Positions 11,001 to 21,649 of a stretch of 64,000 nt of DNA are shown here, piece by piece. Made by a program: the position numbers and the translations under genes. The notes beneath the pieces were generated by a model. It saw only the letters and a list, made by a program, of their open reading frames with translations, made no database searches and was not told the DNA's origin. This stretch comes from Corella eumyota (Eukaryota > Chordata > Ascidiacea > Phlebobranchia > Corellidae), in assembly GCA_963082875.1 (NCBI GenBank), contig OY720101.1, forward strand, positions 14,841,671-14,905,670, read 5' to 3'. Numbering within the stretch: the stretch's first letter is position 1; the number at the start of each line of letters is the position of its first letter.

Positions 11001-13074
11001 ATTTACCTTTTGACTGTAATTTAAATTCTTATTAGCACACAAACTCATATACTCAATGTATATTTAGTTGGGCTAGATTGTTCTACGCTTCTGAAGAGAA
11101 TTCTACCGAGACAACAGTTGGTGATGTTTTAGCTTGGGATACTTACTACACTCCGTGGTGTAGGTTTGTTACATACGGTATCGGGATGCTAACTGGTTAT
11201 CTTCTGTTCACTACCAAAGGAAAACTAAAATTGCACTGGGTAAGTTGGATTGTATCGTGTTTTTGATCTTTGTTTGATAAACCTATGTTGTAGCACCCTT
11301 GAGTAAGTCGCTATAAACGGTATAAACTTCTGCAGAACCAATGATTAATCGGCAGTTTAATTATTGAGAAATTATTATCTATAATATCCTAAACTGGCAA
11401 AGACAACTCGAGACTGGGTCGGGGTAACAGATGTTATGTTTAGTCTGTAAATTAAACCTTTGTACATCAAGGAAAAATATAAAGCCAATATAATTTTTGA
11501 TTTAAATAATTAAAATGTTGTAATTAATGAGCAAATAAAATAAATTTTGGAATCACATTTTTTAACAAATAGATAAATATAGTAATTATATTATTTCTTA
11601 ATTATATTTTATATTTTAATTTATTTTTTTACTTATAAATTAGGCTTTGGCATTAACTGGCTGGGTGGCAGTAACAGCAGCATGTCTTGCGGTGATATAC
11701 GGATTATACGGATACATGGAAACCTTGGAAAGTATGGATAACCGACTTGCCGGATTTTATATTACGATGGTCCGTCCAACTTACGCTGTATGCATGGCCT
11801 GGGTGGTTTGTGCATGTACCTTCGGATATGGAGGTAAGTGTGGATACATGCCAGAGTGCGGATTAATTTGCAAGGAGTAAACGGCGACATAATATAATGG
11901 TCACAGGAGTTGGATTTAATACATGAGGTTCTGAATTTGATTTCCACCAGCTCTCATGTTGTAGCGCCTTTAAGTAAGGCACTTAAAAACGGTACGAACT
12001 CCTGTTAAGCCAGCACTTAATCAGCAGCTTAATTATCGGTCAATTATAATTTATAATATCCAAAACAGCCAATGGCAACCTGAGACTGGGTCGGAGTAAC
12101 AAATGTTACTCCTTCATGCATCAAGGATAACTAAATAAATATAAAAAAAGGGCCTAAACACAAACGATAATTGCTAAATTAACAGTTTGTATATAATTAC
12201 ATATACAGTCACCGTTTTTTTATATTTTAGGCCCAATCAATGCCTTTCTTAGCTGGAAGGTATTTGCACCACTTAGTAATCTAACTTTTTGTGCCTACCT
12301 TGTTCATTATGCTGTATTGCACTGGTATTTGGGGGTTAGAGATCAACCTTTCCATTTTCTTATGGTTAACCTAATCTTCATGTACTTAGGTAAATTGTTT
12401 GATAAAAAGTGTTTTCTGAAAGTTTATATGTTGGACTGGTATATATTTTTATCCTCGATGTGGGAAAGGTGAATGCGCGACTATAGAGTAACATCAGTTA
12501 CTCCGACCTAGTCTCGAGTTGCCTGTGGCAGTTTGGGATATTATAGATTATAATTGCCCGATAATTATGCTGCTGAATAAGTGCTAGCTTAGCAAGAGTT
12601 CGTTCCAATTATAGCACCTTACTCAAGGGCGCTACAGCATGAGATCAGTGGGGATTGAACCCACCACCATGTGTAGTGTAGCAAGTGTTCTTACCACTAC
12701 ACTATGCTGCCTTCTGCACTTTATTTACTGATTTATTGTGTTTAAAAATTTAACTCAAATTAACCTATTTTATACAACTTTAATAAAACAATATTTATTA
12801 TATTTTAGGTTGTCTTATGATCTCATTCGGAGTTGCACTTGTTGTATGCTTGTTAGTTGAATGGCCTTTTACACAACTAACTAAACTTTTATTCTCGCTA
12901 TGGGACAAACCAAAACCAACTGTTGCTCCAAAAGTTGTTAAAACAAGCGACAACCTTGTATTAGATTTGAAAGATGAAGATGAACATCCTACTTCTAATG
13001 ATGTTAACAGTGTTGTTGCCAACGGTAAAGGTGATGGAATGGTGAAGAACGAAAAGCAAACTACTGGGTTTTAA
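5024..13074 (+). CDS. nose resistant to fluoxetine (NRF-6)-like membrane acyltransferase
   Basis: A complete gene of about 14 exons: 5024-5214, 5876-6006, 6296-6438, 7180-7370, 7533-7633, 8305-8460, 8724-8916, 9570-9738, 10121-10200, 10541-10604 (or 10620), 11036 (or 11068)-11239, 11644-11833, 12231-12389 and 12809-13074 (stop TAA). The protein starts with a signal peptide (FVKNIFLSILISSVLIII). A cysteine-bearing NRF ectodomain follows (LRLCIRDF, LLDAWGVPESGMLEGN, WGTCFPSECS). The rest is a multi-pass Acyl_transf_3 domain (LDGMRFLSTTWIILYH with the conserved His; YLAADMQLYL; FCAYLVHY). The tail is acidic and cytosolic. Family members are thought to act in lipid or drug handling at membranes; substrate unknown. 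Exons 10 to 11 do not join in frame with the most obvious GT-AG pair (see findings). Two adjacent ATGs lie at 5024 and 5027. Introns hold SINEs and a minisatellite. Confidence 0.88.
7977..8249 (-). repeat. tRNA-derived SINE, full length (family reference copy)
   Basis: Reference entry for the family. In sense orientation the element begins with a tRNA-like head (GGCAGCGTGGTGTAGTGGT, A box; GGGTTCAATCCCCACT, B box). A core follows (TGTAGCGCCCTTGAGTAAGG, then AACTCCTGCTGAGCCAGCAC), then GAGACTGGGT and TGTTACTCTATGTTTAGGTC. It ends CCCACATCGAGGATAAATAA. About 270 bp. The core word CCTTGAGTAAGGCGCT recalls the CTTGGGCAAG motif of MIR-type cores. It may be the published Ciona composite SINE (Cics-1); I could not check. 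Confidence 0.88.
9024..9496. repeat. minisatellite in acyltransferase intron 7
   Basis: About seven imperfect head-to-tail units of roughly 65-69 bp. Each contains GCTGTAGTTGTCTAATTT and AAGTAGATTTTGCTGTAAAT; the AAGTAG anchor recurs near 9066, 9129, 9244, 9311, 9380, 9449 and 9489. It ends about 75 bp before the acceptor of exon 8. Confidence 0.9.
9771..9948 (-). repeat. SINE, tail-truncated
   Basis: Head and core present, ending at the tRNA-like CGCTGCCAGTT. Begins directly after the donor of acyltransferase exon 8. Confidence 0.75.
11287..11483 (+). repeat. SINE, head missing
   Basis: Starts at the TAGCACCCTTGAGTAAG core and keeps the GAGACTGGGTCGGGGTAAC part and a short tail. Confidence 0.75.
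11883..12145 (+). repeat. SINE, nearly full length
   Basis: Diverged tRNA-like head, then a well-kept core and AT-rich tail, shortly after acyltransferase exon 12. Confidence 0.8.
12443..12711 (-). repeat. SINE, full length
   Basis: Tail ATCCTCGATGTGGGAAAGG at left, tRNA-like CACTATGCTGCC at right; lies in the last acyltransferase intron. Confidence 0.85.
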
Positions 13075-13130
13075 ACACTTGTTTATAACTTCTGATTTAT
13101 GGTTACAACAATTTTGTTAAAACTTGCTGA

Positions 13131-13271
13131 TCACGTATGTTGTCCGGTTCTAGACAAAACATAATTCTCTCGTCTGTATTACGGTGCGAGAGAATTATCA
13201 CCTACAGATTACGGATTCTCTCTTATTGTAAACGGATCGTTTTTTTGTCTAGAGCCGAACAACATACGTGA
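13131..13271. mobile_element. 141-bp MITE-like element with ~30-bp terminal inverted repeats
   Basis: The left end TCACGTATGTTGTCCGG and the right end CCGAACAACATACGTGA are inverted repeats over about 30 bp with few mismatches (CTAGACAAAA facing TTTTGTCTAG). Inside is a perfect 12-bp hairpin, ATAATTCTCTCG (13161-13172) with CGAGAGAATTAT (13187-13198). No coding capacity and no clear target-site duplication. It sits just after the acyltransferase stop codon and abuts the right direct repeat. Confidence 0.8.
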
Positions 13272-13282
13272 CCCTATCTTGT

Positions 13283-13772
13283 GATATAATTTATAAATGT
13301 ATTTAATTTTAATGATGTATATTTCTCAGTGTGTTGAATTTCATTAAAATTAACAACTTCACCCAAACTGGTTTATGTGCAAGTGCAATAAACTTTAATT
13401 TCTTGTAAATTCCAATATTTAACCAAGCTAAGTAATCTTCTATTTCTAGTTTTTCACTTTTTTGTCCTATTTCGTTTACTGCTTTTATTTTTTATATTTT
13501 TAAGTAGAAAATACTCAGTAAAAATGTTATGTTTAACAGAATGTTTTGATTTAGTTAAAAACTTGCAAGATTGTTTAAAACTTTTATTTTAGGAATTGTT
13601 TTTAACTTTGGTTGGGTTTTGTTTATTAAATTAAAGAGATATAATTTTAAGGTTTTACAGAACAAAAATTACAATAAAAATATCAGTTTCAATTTTAAAC
13701 AATATTTTAATTTAACTTAAAGCTTATATTACATTTAAAATAAAAGATTAAAGTCGACCATCTCACATCGAG
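13283..13772. repeat. ~480-bp direct repeat, right copy (CBL 3' flank)
   Basis: Second copy of 4089-4568. Its AATAAA at 13387-13392 is the first good polyadenylation signal downstream of the acyltransferase stop, so this duplicated piece probably ends that transcript (inference). Beyond its end the sequence continues into the 3' flank of nucleotidyltransferase copy B. Confidence 0.8.
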
Positions 13773-14045
13773 GATAAATCGAAATAAAATATTATGACGT
13801 CATTTATGGTGAGTAATAACATGTGACTAAGCAATATTTTCGCAAAAATGTTGAGTTAATTTTTCTGTTTGTTTTTTATTTAATTTCAATAAAGAGTTTG
13901 TTAAATGTTCTAGAAAGCTGGGACAATTAAAACTTATCGTTATAAGATCTCAAGATATTGGAATTATTTTGCACCAGGTCTTACAGGTAGAATTAATTTA
14001 ACCTTTTAACCTTGTTGTGGTGGGGTAAGTCTGTTGTTAGTTATT
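13773..14045 (-). terminator. 3' flank of nucleotidyltransferase copy B
   Basis: Nearly identical to 21384-21649. On the minus strand an AATAAA (13875-13880) lies about 165 bases after the copy B stop codon and is a plausible polyadenylation signal. The sequence TTATGACGTCATTTATGG contains a palindromic CRE-like TGACGTCA. Confidence 0.5.
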
Positions 14046-16316
14046 TCATTCTAATTCTCGTTTTTCAGTTTCACTGCATTGTTGGTATATTTCATCAGCT
14101 AGTTTGCCATACTTTAAAGCTTTATCTTGTTTACCCAATGCTTTGTAGCATTTGTGTAAACCATCATAAATATTATGTTCTGCTAAAGTTGACTTAACTG
14201 TTAGTTTCTTTAGTTGAGTTTGTGCTTTTTTGAGTTGTGATTTTGCTTGTTTATATTTACCAAGATTGTAATAACATCCTCCCATACCTTGATATATACT
14301 TGACATTTCACTTGGACATTCTAAGTTTTCATTAATATTTGAATGTTGTAAATAAGTTAAAAGTGCAACTTTTGGTTTGTTAAGTTCAAGTTGTGGTTGG
14401 GCACAATTTTTAAGTATTAAAAGTTGTAATTCAATATCCTGGTTTGGTATTGGAAAGTGTTGAAGAACTGGTTTAGATAATGTTTCTATTTGCTTATATT
14501 CTTTTAATGTAAAGAGACATTCCATTGTTAATTGTAACCAGCTAAGATATAGGAAATGACCAGGTTGAACATGAGATCTTATTTGTTCAAGCAAATTTAA
14601 TGCAACTTTAAAGTTTTCTTCAGCAAAATAAGCATTACAAACATAAAATTTAATTTCAAGCCCGTAGTTGTCATTTTTTAACCAGTTTAAAGATTTTCTT
14701 TTCTTCCATTCTGATATAATTTGTTTATTTTGACGTAAAATGCGTAAACTCGCCCAATATTGTAAACTTGAAGTTTGTTGATCTAAAATGTGGACTTTAT
14801 TTAAAAACTTGTTTTCTTCTTGTTCTGTTTGAAGATTTTTTAAATTCATTAAAATTTCAAAATATCTCACAAGACTAGCCGGTCCAACAGCTTGAATTAA
14901 TTCTTGAGCAGGATTGTATTCTAAACCTCGAAAAGTTTTTCCTTTATTAATATAATCATTTTGACCTTGTTTATTTGTGTAAAGTTTTAGTCTAACTTCA
15001 CAAGCAACAGACAGAGCATACTTAAGATGATGGGAAGTCCTTGAGTCAATAATTTTTTGTTTTTCTAACTCATTTATTGCCTTAAATCCAGTGGTAAAAA
15101 CTTTGTGAAAGTCACAAATAATTGTCAAGAATAATGATATAGTTCTGTACAGAATTTGTTTCATGTTAAACTTTTTATTGTTTATGCCTAATGCATCAGT
15201 AGATGGCCAGAAATGTATTTTATTTAACTCTTGAACTAAATCTAATATGGTTTTAAAAAAATCTTTTGATTCAAGTTTTTGTTTAACCAGATCACAATAT
15301 TGCTTGTAAATTTCTTCATCTCCATAAACAAAACATGTTCGTTTTAACACATCAGCTAAGTGATAACCATTCTTTAAATCAACATCAGAGTCAAGATACT
15401 TGATCATTTCACTGACAGGTTGAATTAGTTCTGTTGACCATGGCTTGTTTGTGGTACCTTCTCGTCTTCCTAGTGGAAAAATGCAAGCATGTGGCATCAT
15501 TCCATCAAAAGAAATTCCTTGTTCAGAAAAGCAATCAAAAAACCAATCAATTCCACATTTGTTGTAATAATCGTTTAAAGATGGAATTGCAACACATGGA
15601 ATGATGGTTTCTCCTAAATTCATGATAATAAAATGAAAAATGACAGAAAACCATTTAAAATATTCCAGAGTGTTGTTATCCACTTTCTTGTTGTCATCCA
15701 GCAAAATAATGTGCTCAAAATCAGAGTAAGGAGTTATTTCTTTTCGTGCAAGAGACCCCATTCCAGCTATGGCAAATTTACATGGAGGTTTTCCCATGAT
15801 TTTAACACACTTTTCAGCTATAAATTGCATGATAGAAGTGTATTGACTGGCTATGTCATCTTGTATAGCACAAACTGTTTGTATTTTATCACATTCTAGT
15901 TGTTTTAATTTTGCTTCTGATATTTCGAATGGAATATGTTCTAACTGTGACAATTTATTTTCAGTATTTTCTCTTAGCTTTTTAACTTTTTCAGCAACTT
16001 TTGCAGAAATATTTGTTAAATTTGCCAAAGATTGATCTGCTTTTGATATTTTAAGCAAATGTGAACAAAGATTATCCAGATCTTTCTTAATTGTTTGAAC
16101 ATTTGAAGGATTTCTCACTATAGCTGAATTTAAAAGTGCACAACTTCTTATCAAGCTCAATTTATCAGGACTTTTCTCCTTATAAAGCAACCCCATTTTG
16201 TGGAGAATTTTTGCTGATTCTTGTGGTTTATTTTCCTTCCACTTTCCATCTTGTGTTTCTACACAAAGTTGTTTTAACTCAGCAGCAAGTTTATTTTCCT
16301 TTTCTTTAAATTTCAT
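14046..16316 (-). CDS. GlnD/DUF294-like nucleotidyltransferase-TPR protein, copy B
   Basis: An intact single-exon frame of 756 codons. Residues 1-170 are Lys-rich and helical. The nucleotidyltransferase core follows, with G187-S188, R191-x-E193, PYS and D199-x-E201, the expected metal-binding residues of the pol-beta/GlnD superfamily. Residues 380-480 form a helical segment (YALSVACEVRLKLY), as in DUF294-type enzymes. About 490-756 are TPR-like helices (YQGMGGCYYNLGKYKQAKSQ; GLHKCYKALGKQDKALKYGK). No signal peptide or membrane segment, so cytosolic. By family the reaction would be nucleotidyl transfer to a protein or small molecule; the target is unknown. Lack of introns is striking beside neighbours with 14 and 69 exons. 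It is the middle copy of three. Confidence 0.88.
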   Translation of the reverse strand: MKFKEKENKLAAELKQLCVETQDGKWKENKPQESAKILHKMGLLYKEKSPDKLSLIRSCALLNSAIVRNPSNVQTIKKDLDNLCSHLLKISKADQSLANLTNISAKVAEKVKKLRENTENKLSQLEHIPFEISEAKLKQLECDKIQTVCAIQDDIASQYTSIMQFIAEKCVKIMGKPPCKFAIAGMGSLARKEITPYSDFEHIILLDDNKKVDNNTLEYFKWFSVIFHFIIMNLGETIIPCVAIPSLNDYYNKCGIDWFFDCFSEQGISFDGMMPHACIFPLGRREGTTNKPWSTELIQPVSEMIKYLDSDVDLKNGYHLADVLKRTCFVYGDEEIYKQYCDLVKQKLESKDFFKTILDLVQELNKIHFWPSTDALGINNKKFNMKQILYRTISLFLTIICDFHKVFTTGFKAINELEKQKIIDSRTSHHLKYALSVACEVRLKLYTNKQGQNDYINKGKTFRGLEYNPAQELIQAVGPASLVRYFEILMNLKNLQTEQEENKFLNKVHILDQQTSSLQYWASLRILRQNKQIISEWKKRKSLNWLKNDNYGLEIKFYVCNAYFAEENFKVALNLLEQIRSHVQPGHFLYLSWLQLTMECLFTLKEYKQIETLSKPVLQHFPIPNQDIELQLLILKNCAQPQLELNKPKVALLTYLQHSNINENLECPSEMSSIYQGMGGCYYNLGKYKQAKSQLKKAQTQLKKLTVKSTLAEHNIYDGLHKCYKALGKQDKALKYGKLADEIYQQCSETEKRELE

Positions 16317-16654
16317 TTTTAGTTCTTATTATTTTACTCAAATGTAAATTATTGCCCTACTGCCACAGTATTAAACTTTAAATAATAATCGTTAAAATGA
16401 TATTGTGAAATAACTTGGTCACGAGGTTGTTTGCTAAGTAAACATTTATTGACAAATATAAATTCTTTGTTCACAATATCAACTCATAAACATTAAAATA
16501 TTAAACATATGTTGCCTGAACATAATAACTTTAAATATTATTTATTTTTAGATTTTGACTTCTTATTTTTGGGATAATTAATATGAAAAATAAAGCAATT
16601 TATTTTTGCTAAATGTTGAACAACTTATTTTAGTTTTTTTTTTACTTTTTAAAG
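16317..16654. other. divergent intergenic spacer, unit 2
   Basis: Homologue of 2148-2499, between the start of copy B and CBL relic 2. No specific promoter element is recognised. Confidence 0.5.
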
Positions 16655-16693
16655 GTTGACCTACGAACCCTGACCTTTTAACCTTCTATTTGA

Positions 16694-16840
<147 letters not shown>

Positions 16841-18067
16841 TGAGTCATGGCAGGTGATCTGATGTTTATTACTTTTTTAAATACAACTTTAAGCAACATT
16901 ATTGTGGAGAGCTGTGTTTATAAATTACTTCTTATTAAACTCAGTAAATGTGGTCGTGTTATTTTTTAAATCATAATTTTTGTCACATAAATTGTTGCTG
17001 TAAATGATTATTTTATTTATATTTACTTAAAACATAAATGGTCAATATTAAACCATATTATGTTAATTGTTTTTGTAAATCATGTTTGCCATAAAATGAA
17101 TTACAAAATTGTTTTAAAGCAAACATTTTGCAGGAACAACTCTCACTTTCCAATCCATGGTGCAGATGTGAGAACTTAAAAGATGGAGAAGACAACTGGG
17201 TGGGTTTTTATTGAGAACCCAATTCTACTTTCATTGTCCCAGTCTCAAGTTAGTTTAAAACTTTATTGATTTGGTGATGTTGACTTTTAACCTGCTACTT
17301 CTTGGACTTATTAGGAGGAACAACTGTTAAGGCTGAGATTGTTTTAACACAGCAGCATTGAGAATTAAACCATGAAACTAATAGTTTTATTCACATATAA
17401 TGCAACATGGTGGCCATGGGATTCAAACCCAGAACCTCTGGTTTATTAAAAGATGTAATTCAAAATACAAACTCACTTAATTTTTTATTGTTTTAGATCT
17501 AAAATTGAGATGAAAAAGCAAAGATGAGGAAGAAGATTTGTTTGGTGAAGTTGGAAGACCAATCACTGGAACTAATAATGTAAGTACAAGTGTTTAAAAA
17601 TATCATCAAAAATTTATAAAACCTAATTGTTCCAGGCCCATCTTGGTTCCACTTTTGATCCCTCCCCAATCACATACCGCACCCCCTTGGCCCCCCTGGT
17701 TGTCCAACCACTTTCCTAACATGCCCCGGAGACAGGTCTCACCCCAGGGTCACTTTCAACCTTGTTTGGTGTAGGTCATCCACTAGGGGGCAGTTTTGAG
17801 GTAGGTTTTGTCAGTGTTGTAAATTGTGCTTTGAATTAAGAATAAATATTCAACTTTTTGTTTAGAGTGAAAGTTCAGTAATTCCACCCAAACCCAACAC
17901 ACCGCACATGTCTGAACGTCCTTCTAACAGGTAGCTTAGTGTTGTAAATATAAAGTTACTTTTCTAACAATGTTATATTTTAGTAATTGGAATTCACCTC
18001 ACCCCAAACTAGTAGCAACAAATGATGTTCCTGGAAATAAGGTAAACACAAATATTTACATACTACT

Positions 18068-18466
18068 TGGTCCTACTTAGAGAGAGCTTTAAAATGAAAA
18101 TTATTTAAAATGTTTAGAATTTATTATTCCAACCCCCGATTAATTCACCTCCAAACAGAAGAAAACAAAAACCCCAGAAAGCTCGACCAACGTCCAACAT
18201 TTTTGACCTGGGTTCGACCACTGCAAGTATGTTGGTGTATAAGTTAAGTTATGTTGTTTGTTATATTTGTTCTTGTTACAGTGAGATACCAAAGAATGCC
18301 CTTCAGGACCCAACCAACCCAGCATTGAGAGGTGGAGTTAACCCTGCTTTCCAAATGGATCAAGAATCAAGTAAACCGGTGAGTTATATTAGTTTTATTG
18401 TGAAAAGTAAAAAAGATAATATTGGTCCTACTTAGAGAGAGCTTTAAAATGAAAATTATTTAAAAT
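18068..18466. repeat. internal direct duplication in CBL relic 2, first copy
   Basis: The block beginning TGGTCCTACTTAGAGAGAGC and holding the ESSTNVQHF and PALRGGVNPAF exons is repeated at 18422-18466 plus 18964-19280. The second copy is split by an inserted element at 18467-18963. The two copies are close in sequence, with small changes such as NALQ and an added ACCCA in the second. Confidence 0.8.
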
Positions 18467-18963
18467 CAGGGTACGAATTAACATTTAAAAATCGATTCGC
18501 TAAAAATGAGGTTGAATTTATAGAGCAATAATTAGGTCCAAGTCATAATCTTCGTTTTTTGATAACACTTGACGCGTTGCATGGCTTTTTAAAATGTAAC
18601 GTCTTGTTGAACAATCGTTGATAATTTTTCGAACAAAAAACGAAACATTTTCGATTACTTTAAAGCTGTGTTATGTATTTAAAAAATTGCGCAACAACTA
18701 AACAAACCCGGAGGTGAAGTTTACGCATTGCCAAACATGGAAAGTTTTTGTTATTAAATGCCCTATAGTACTACATTCATGCAGGATTATATTGGTGTAA
18801 TTATAAATGTGTTAAACCGGTTAAAAATAGATCGTAACAATACACAAATATACACGAAAGTATTATTATCGCTTGAACTTTTTTGGTTGATTCGCTAATT
18901 CTAATATTTTTGTAAAAAACGATTCGCGTTTAGCGAATAGCGACCCGTTATTTTGTTCCCTGA
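18467..18963. mobile_element. ~497-bp nonautonomous DNA transposon with CAGGG ends
   Basis: The left end CAGGGTACGAATTAAC and the right end GTTATTTTGTTCCCTG are imperfect inverted repeats. The inversion extends inward through ATTCGCTAAA on both sides. A short direct repeat, AAAAT, flanks it. The empty site is preserved at 18100-18125 in the uninterrupted duplicate, which confirms the insertion. CAGGG ends are typical of hAT-type elements, but hAT makes 8-bp duplications and only 5 bp are clear here, so the superfamily is tentative. Confidence 0.8.
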
Positions 18964-19963
18964 AAATGTTTAGAATTTATTATTCCAACCCCGATTAATT
19001 CACCTCCAAACAGAAGAAAATAAAAACCCCAGAAAGCTCGACCAACGTCCAACATTTTTGACCTGGGTTCGACCACTGCAAGTATGTTGGTGTATAAGTT
19101 AAGATATGTTGTTTGTTATATTTGTTCTTGTTACAGTGAGATACCAAAGATTGCCCTTCAGGACCCACTCACCCAACCCAGCATTTAGAGGTGGAGTTAA
19201 CCCAGCTTTCCAAATGGATCAAGAGTCAAGTAAACCGGTGAGTTATATTAGTTTTAATGTGAAAAAAATGAAAAAGATAATTTTGAATAATCAAAAATAA
19301 ATTCAGGAAATGTTTAAACCATTTGCTTCCTTGCAAAAAAACTCCTCGATCGACGTTTACGACTTTGCTCATGGCATCAACTCTCCTTCTGTTGTTCCCT
19401 GACCACAGGGGGGAGCCACACTGACACCATGACCCCTAGGGGAGCCACAGAGTGAGGATAACTCGGGACAATCGAGACACAGAGTTCCGAGTGATTATGA
19501 CTGGATTGTACCAAGGTGGAAGTAGTTTATTAAAATGTTTTTAAGTAAAGTTTATATTTGTTACCAAAGAAAATATTTTGTTTCAGGCCAAGCACAACAG
19601 AAACCCCGACGTTAATCAATCCAGTCGAACAACCCCAACAAACAACCCCCCAAGTTCCCCCCCAGACCCCCTACTGTTTTATTAATGACCCCACTATCAT
19701 CTCAGTTCTTGCCCCTGACCACCAAAGCTCCATGGGAACCCCAAGTGCCTCAGTTACCCCTTAGAATGGGTAAACCTGACCCCATTGGAAGTCCCCTATC
19801 TACTGTACCCCCACCAAGACACCCAAGAGGTAGTTCTGCTTCACCAATTCCATCTCGGAATGCACCCAACTGTGGTCACAACCCCTCTTCGAATCAGAGT
19901 GGTGACAATGATGAGAACACTGCTCGTTTAATGGGGTTATGGTTTAAGACCCGTTATTTGTAG

Positions 19964-21240
19964 TCAAAATAGCAAACCAAATCTACAGACAACATCTATT
20001 TATTAATCAAACACGTTCATCACGTAATTATCCCAAAGGTTACATTACACTTATACAAAAAAGGTTATATTACGTACACACAACAAAAACTAGTTTCTAG
20101 GTTACATACATAACCATTAACATAATCACGAGTACATTACACACAACGACGTCTTTTATATCTCAACTACATTTTTTTATTCCGGTTTTTCACACATTGA
20201 TAAAAGTAAATAATAAATACGATATACAATTCATATTACAAAAATGCGACGGGAAAAAATGTCAAAATCAATTTAATGATTTAAAACATGCTAAAAGTAT
20301 TAATGTTTACATAAAGATTTTAAATATGTTATGGCATGGTCACCAAACCCAATATAAATTAAATCAATATTAATTACGATAAAATACAAAAATACGCATA
20401 AAAAAATAAAAATGAAATAAAGGAGTGAATAAAATAACAGAACAAAATTGTACAGAAAGAAAAAAAAAATTACGACACTTTTTATTTATAATAATAAATC
20501 AATCCTATGATGGTAGTTTCAGTGTAAAATAATCTACATAAAAATAATTACATTTATTATAACCCAGTATAGCTCTAGTAGAAAACATCCTTTATAATAG
20601 TATTTAACTGTTAACTACTTCTAAATATAAAACTTTAATAATTAGGTGTGTGTTTTAAGAACCAAAAAATACACCAACTGTCAGAAATAATATCACGCGG
20701 GAAAAACACAAAAACGGATAACTGTCAATTCACATATTTGTATAGAAAAGGGTTCACACTGTTAACCCATATTCTTTGCATTTATAAAATAATACAGTCC
20801 AACTAAACAGAAAATTAGGCATAATTCACACTGGCTCTACATAACAAATAGCGACAATTTTTACAAGGAAAAAATACACAATTGGACCATGTTCAATATA
20901 ATAACGAATAAATTTAGAGCATCTAACTGCCTTATGGGCGTTAGACTTGCCCTTGAATAAAGGGGTTCATTTGTTTGTACCCTTTATAACTTGTATATAC
21001 GTATATTTACTTTAATAAAGTCTCTATGGGTTTTTTTGTATTCAGACTTTTGTACGGTGTTTAAATCACACGGGATGGCAGCGAGTTTGCACTATTTCGG
21101 TTCGACGAACGAAAGTTATTATTGCGCCTGTGAAAAGGGGTTTCTTACGTATTTTTTTTGTTCATCAAATCAATATCAGCTAATTTTAGTTGAGGATGTT
21201 TTGTTTTGGTACCCCAGTTGTCAACACTGTGTGTGATTGT
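19964..21240. other. noncoding stretch between CBL blocks
   Basis: AT-rich sequence with no recognisable coding exon, SINE or inverted repeat. It separates the first half of a UBA-like domain (ends 19963) from its second half (about 21250-21363), so it may be a former intron or an insertion. 20991-21236 is open by chance but resembles no known protein. Confidence 0.4.
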
Positions 21241-21249
21241 CCAAAGCCG

Positions 21250-21363
21250 ACAGGTTTTCCCGCTGTTCGTCGCAAACCGGCATCAAGTCTGGTTTGAGGC
21301 TAGGAAAGCCTTGGCATTGGAATTGATAGAGATGCTAAGGGCTTTATTACAGATCTATGCTTA
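21250..21363 (+). pseudogene. CBL: CBL UBA domain remnant
   Basis: The frame ending at the TAA of 21361-21363 reads ARKALALELIEMLRALLQIY. This lines up with the end of the CBL C-terminal UBA domain ([20 protein letters not shown] in vertebrates). It supports the view that the whole 16655-21363 block is one CBL 3' end. The first half of the UBA is not in the same continuous frame. The segmental junction follows immediately. Confidence 0.6.
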
Positions 21364-21649
21364 AAGTCGACCATCTTACATCGAGGATAAATCGAAATAA
21401 AATATTATGACGTCATTTATGGTGAGTAATAACATGTGACTAAGCAATATTTTCGCAAAAATGTTGAGTTAATTTTTCTGTTTGTTTTTTATTTAATTTC
21501 AATAAAGAGTTTGTTAAACGTTCTAGAAAGCTGGGACAATTAAAACTCATCGTTATAAGATCTCAAGATATTGGAATTATTTTGCACCAGGTCTTACAGG
21601 TAGAATTAATTTAACCTCTTGACCTTGTTGTGGTGGGGTAACTCTGTTG
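21364..21649 (-). terminator. 3' flank of nucleotidyltransferase copy C
   Basis: Starts with the SINE-tail-like AGTCGACCATCTTACATCGA and is otherwise a near copy of 13752-14045. A minus-strand AATAAA lies at 21488-21493, about 157 bases after the stop of copy C. Confidence 0.5.

Noticed and set aside
20991-21236. 81-codon frame as a small secreted Cys-rich protein
   Set aside because: No homologous family recognised, no splice context, and it lies in the flank of a pseudogene. Chance is the better explanation.
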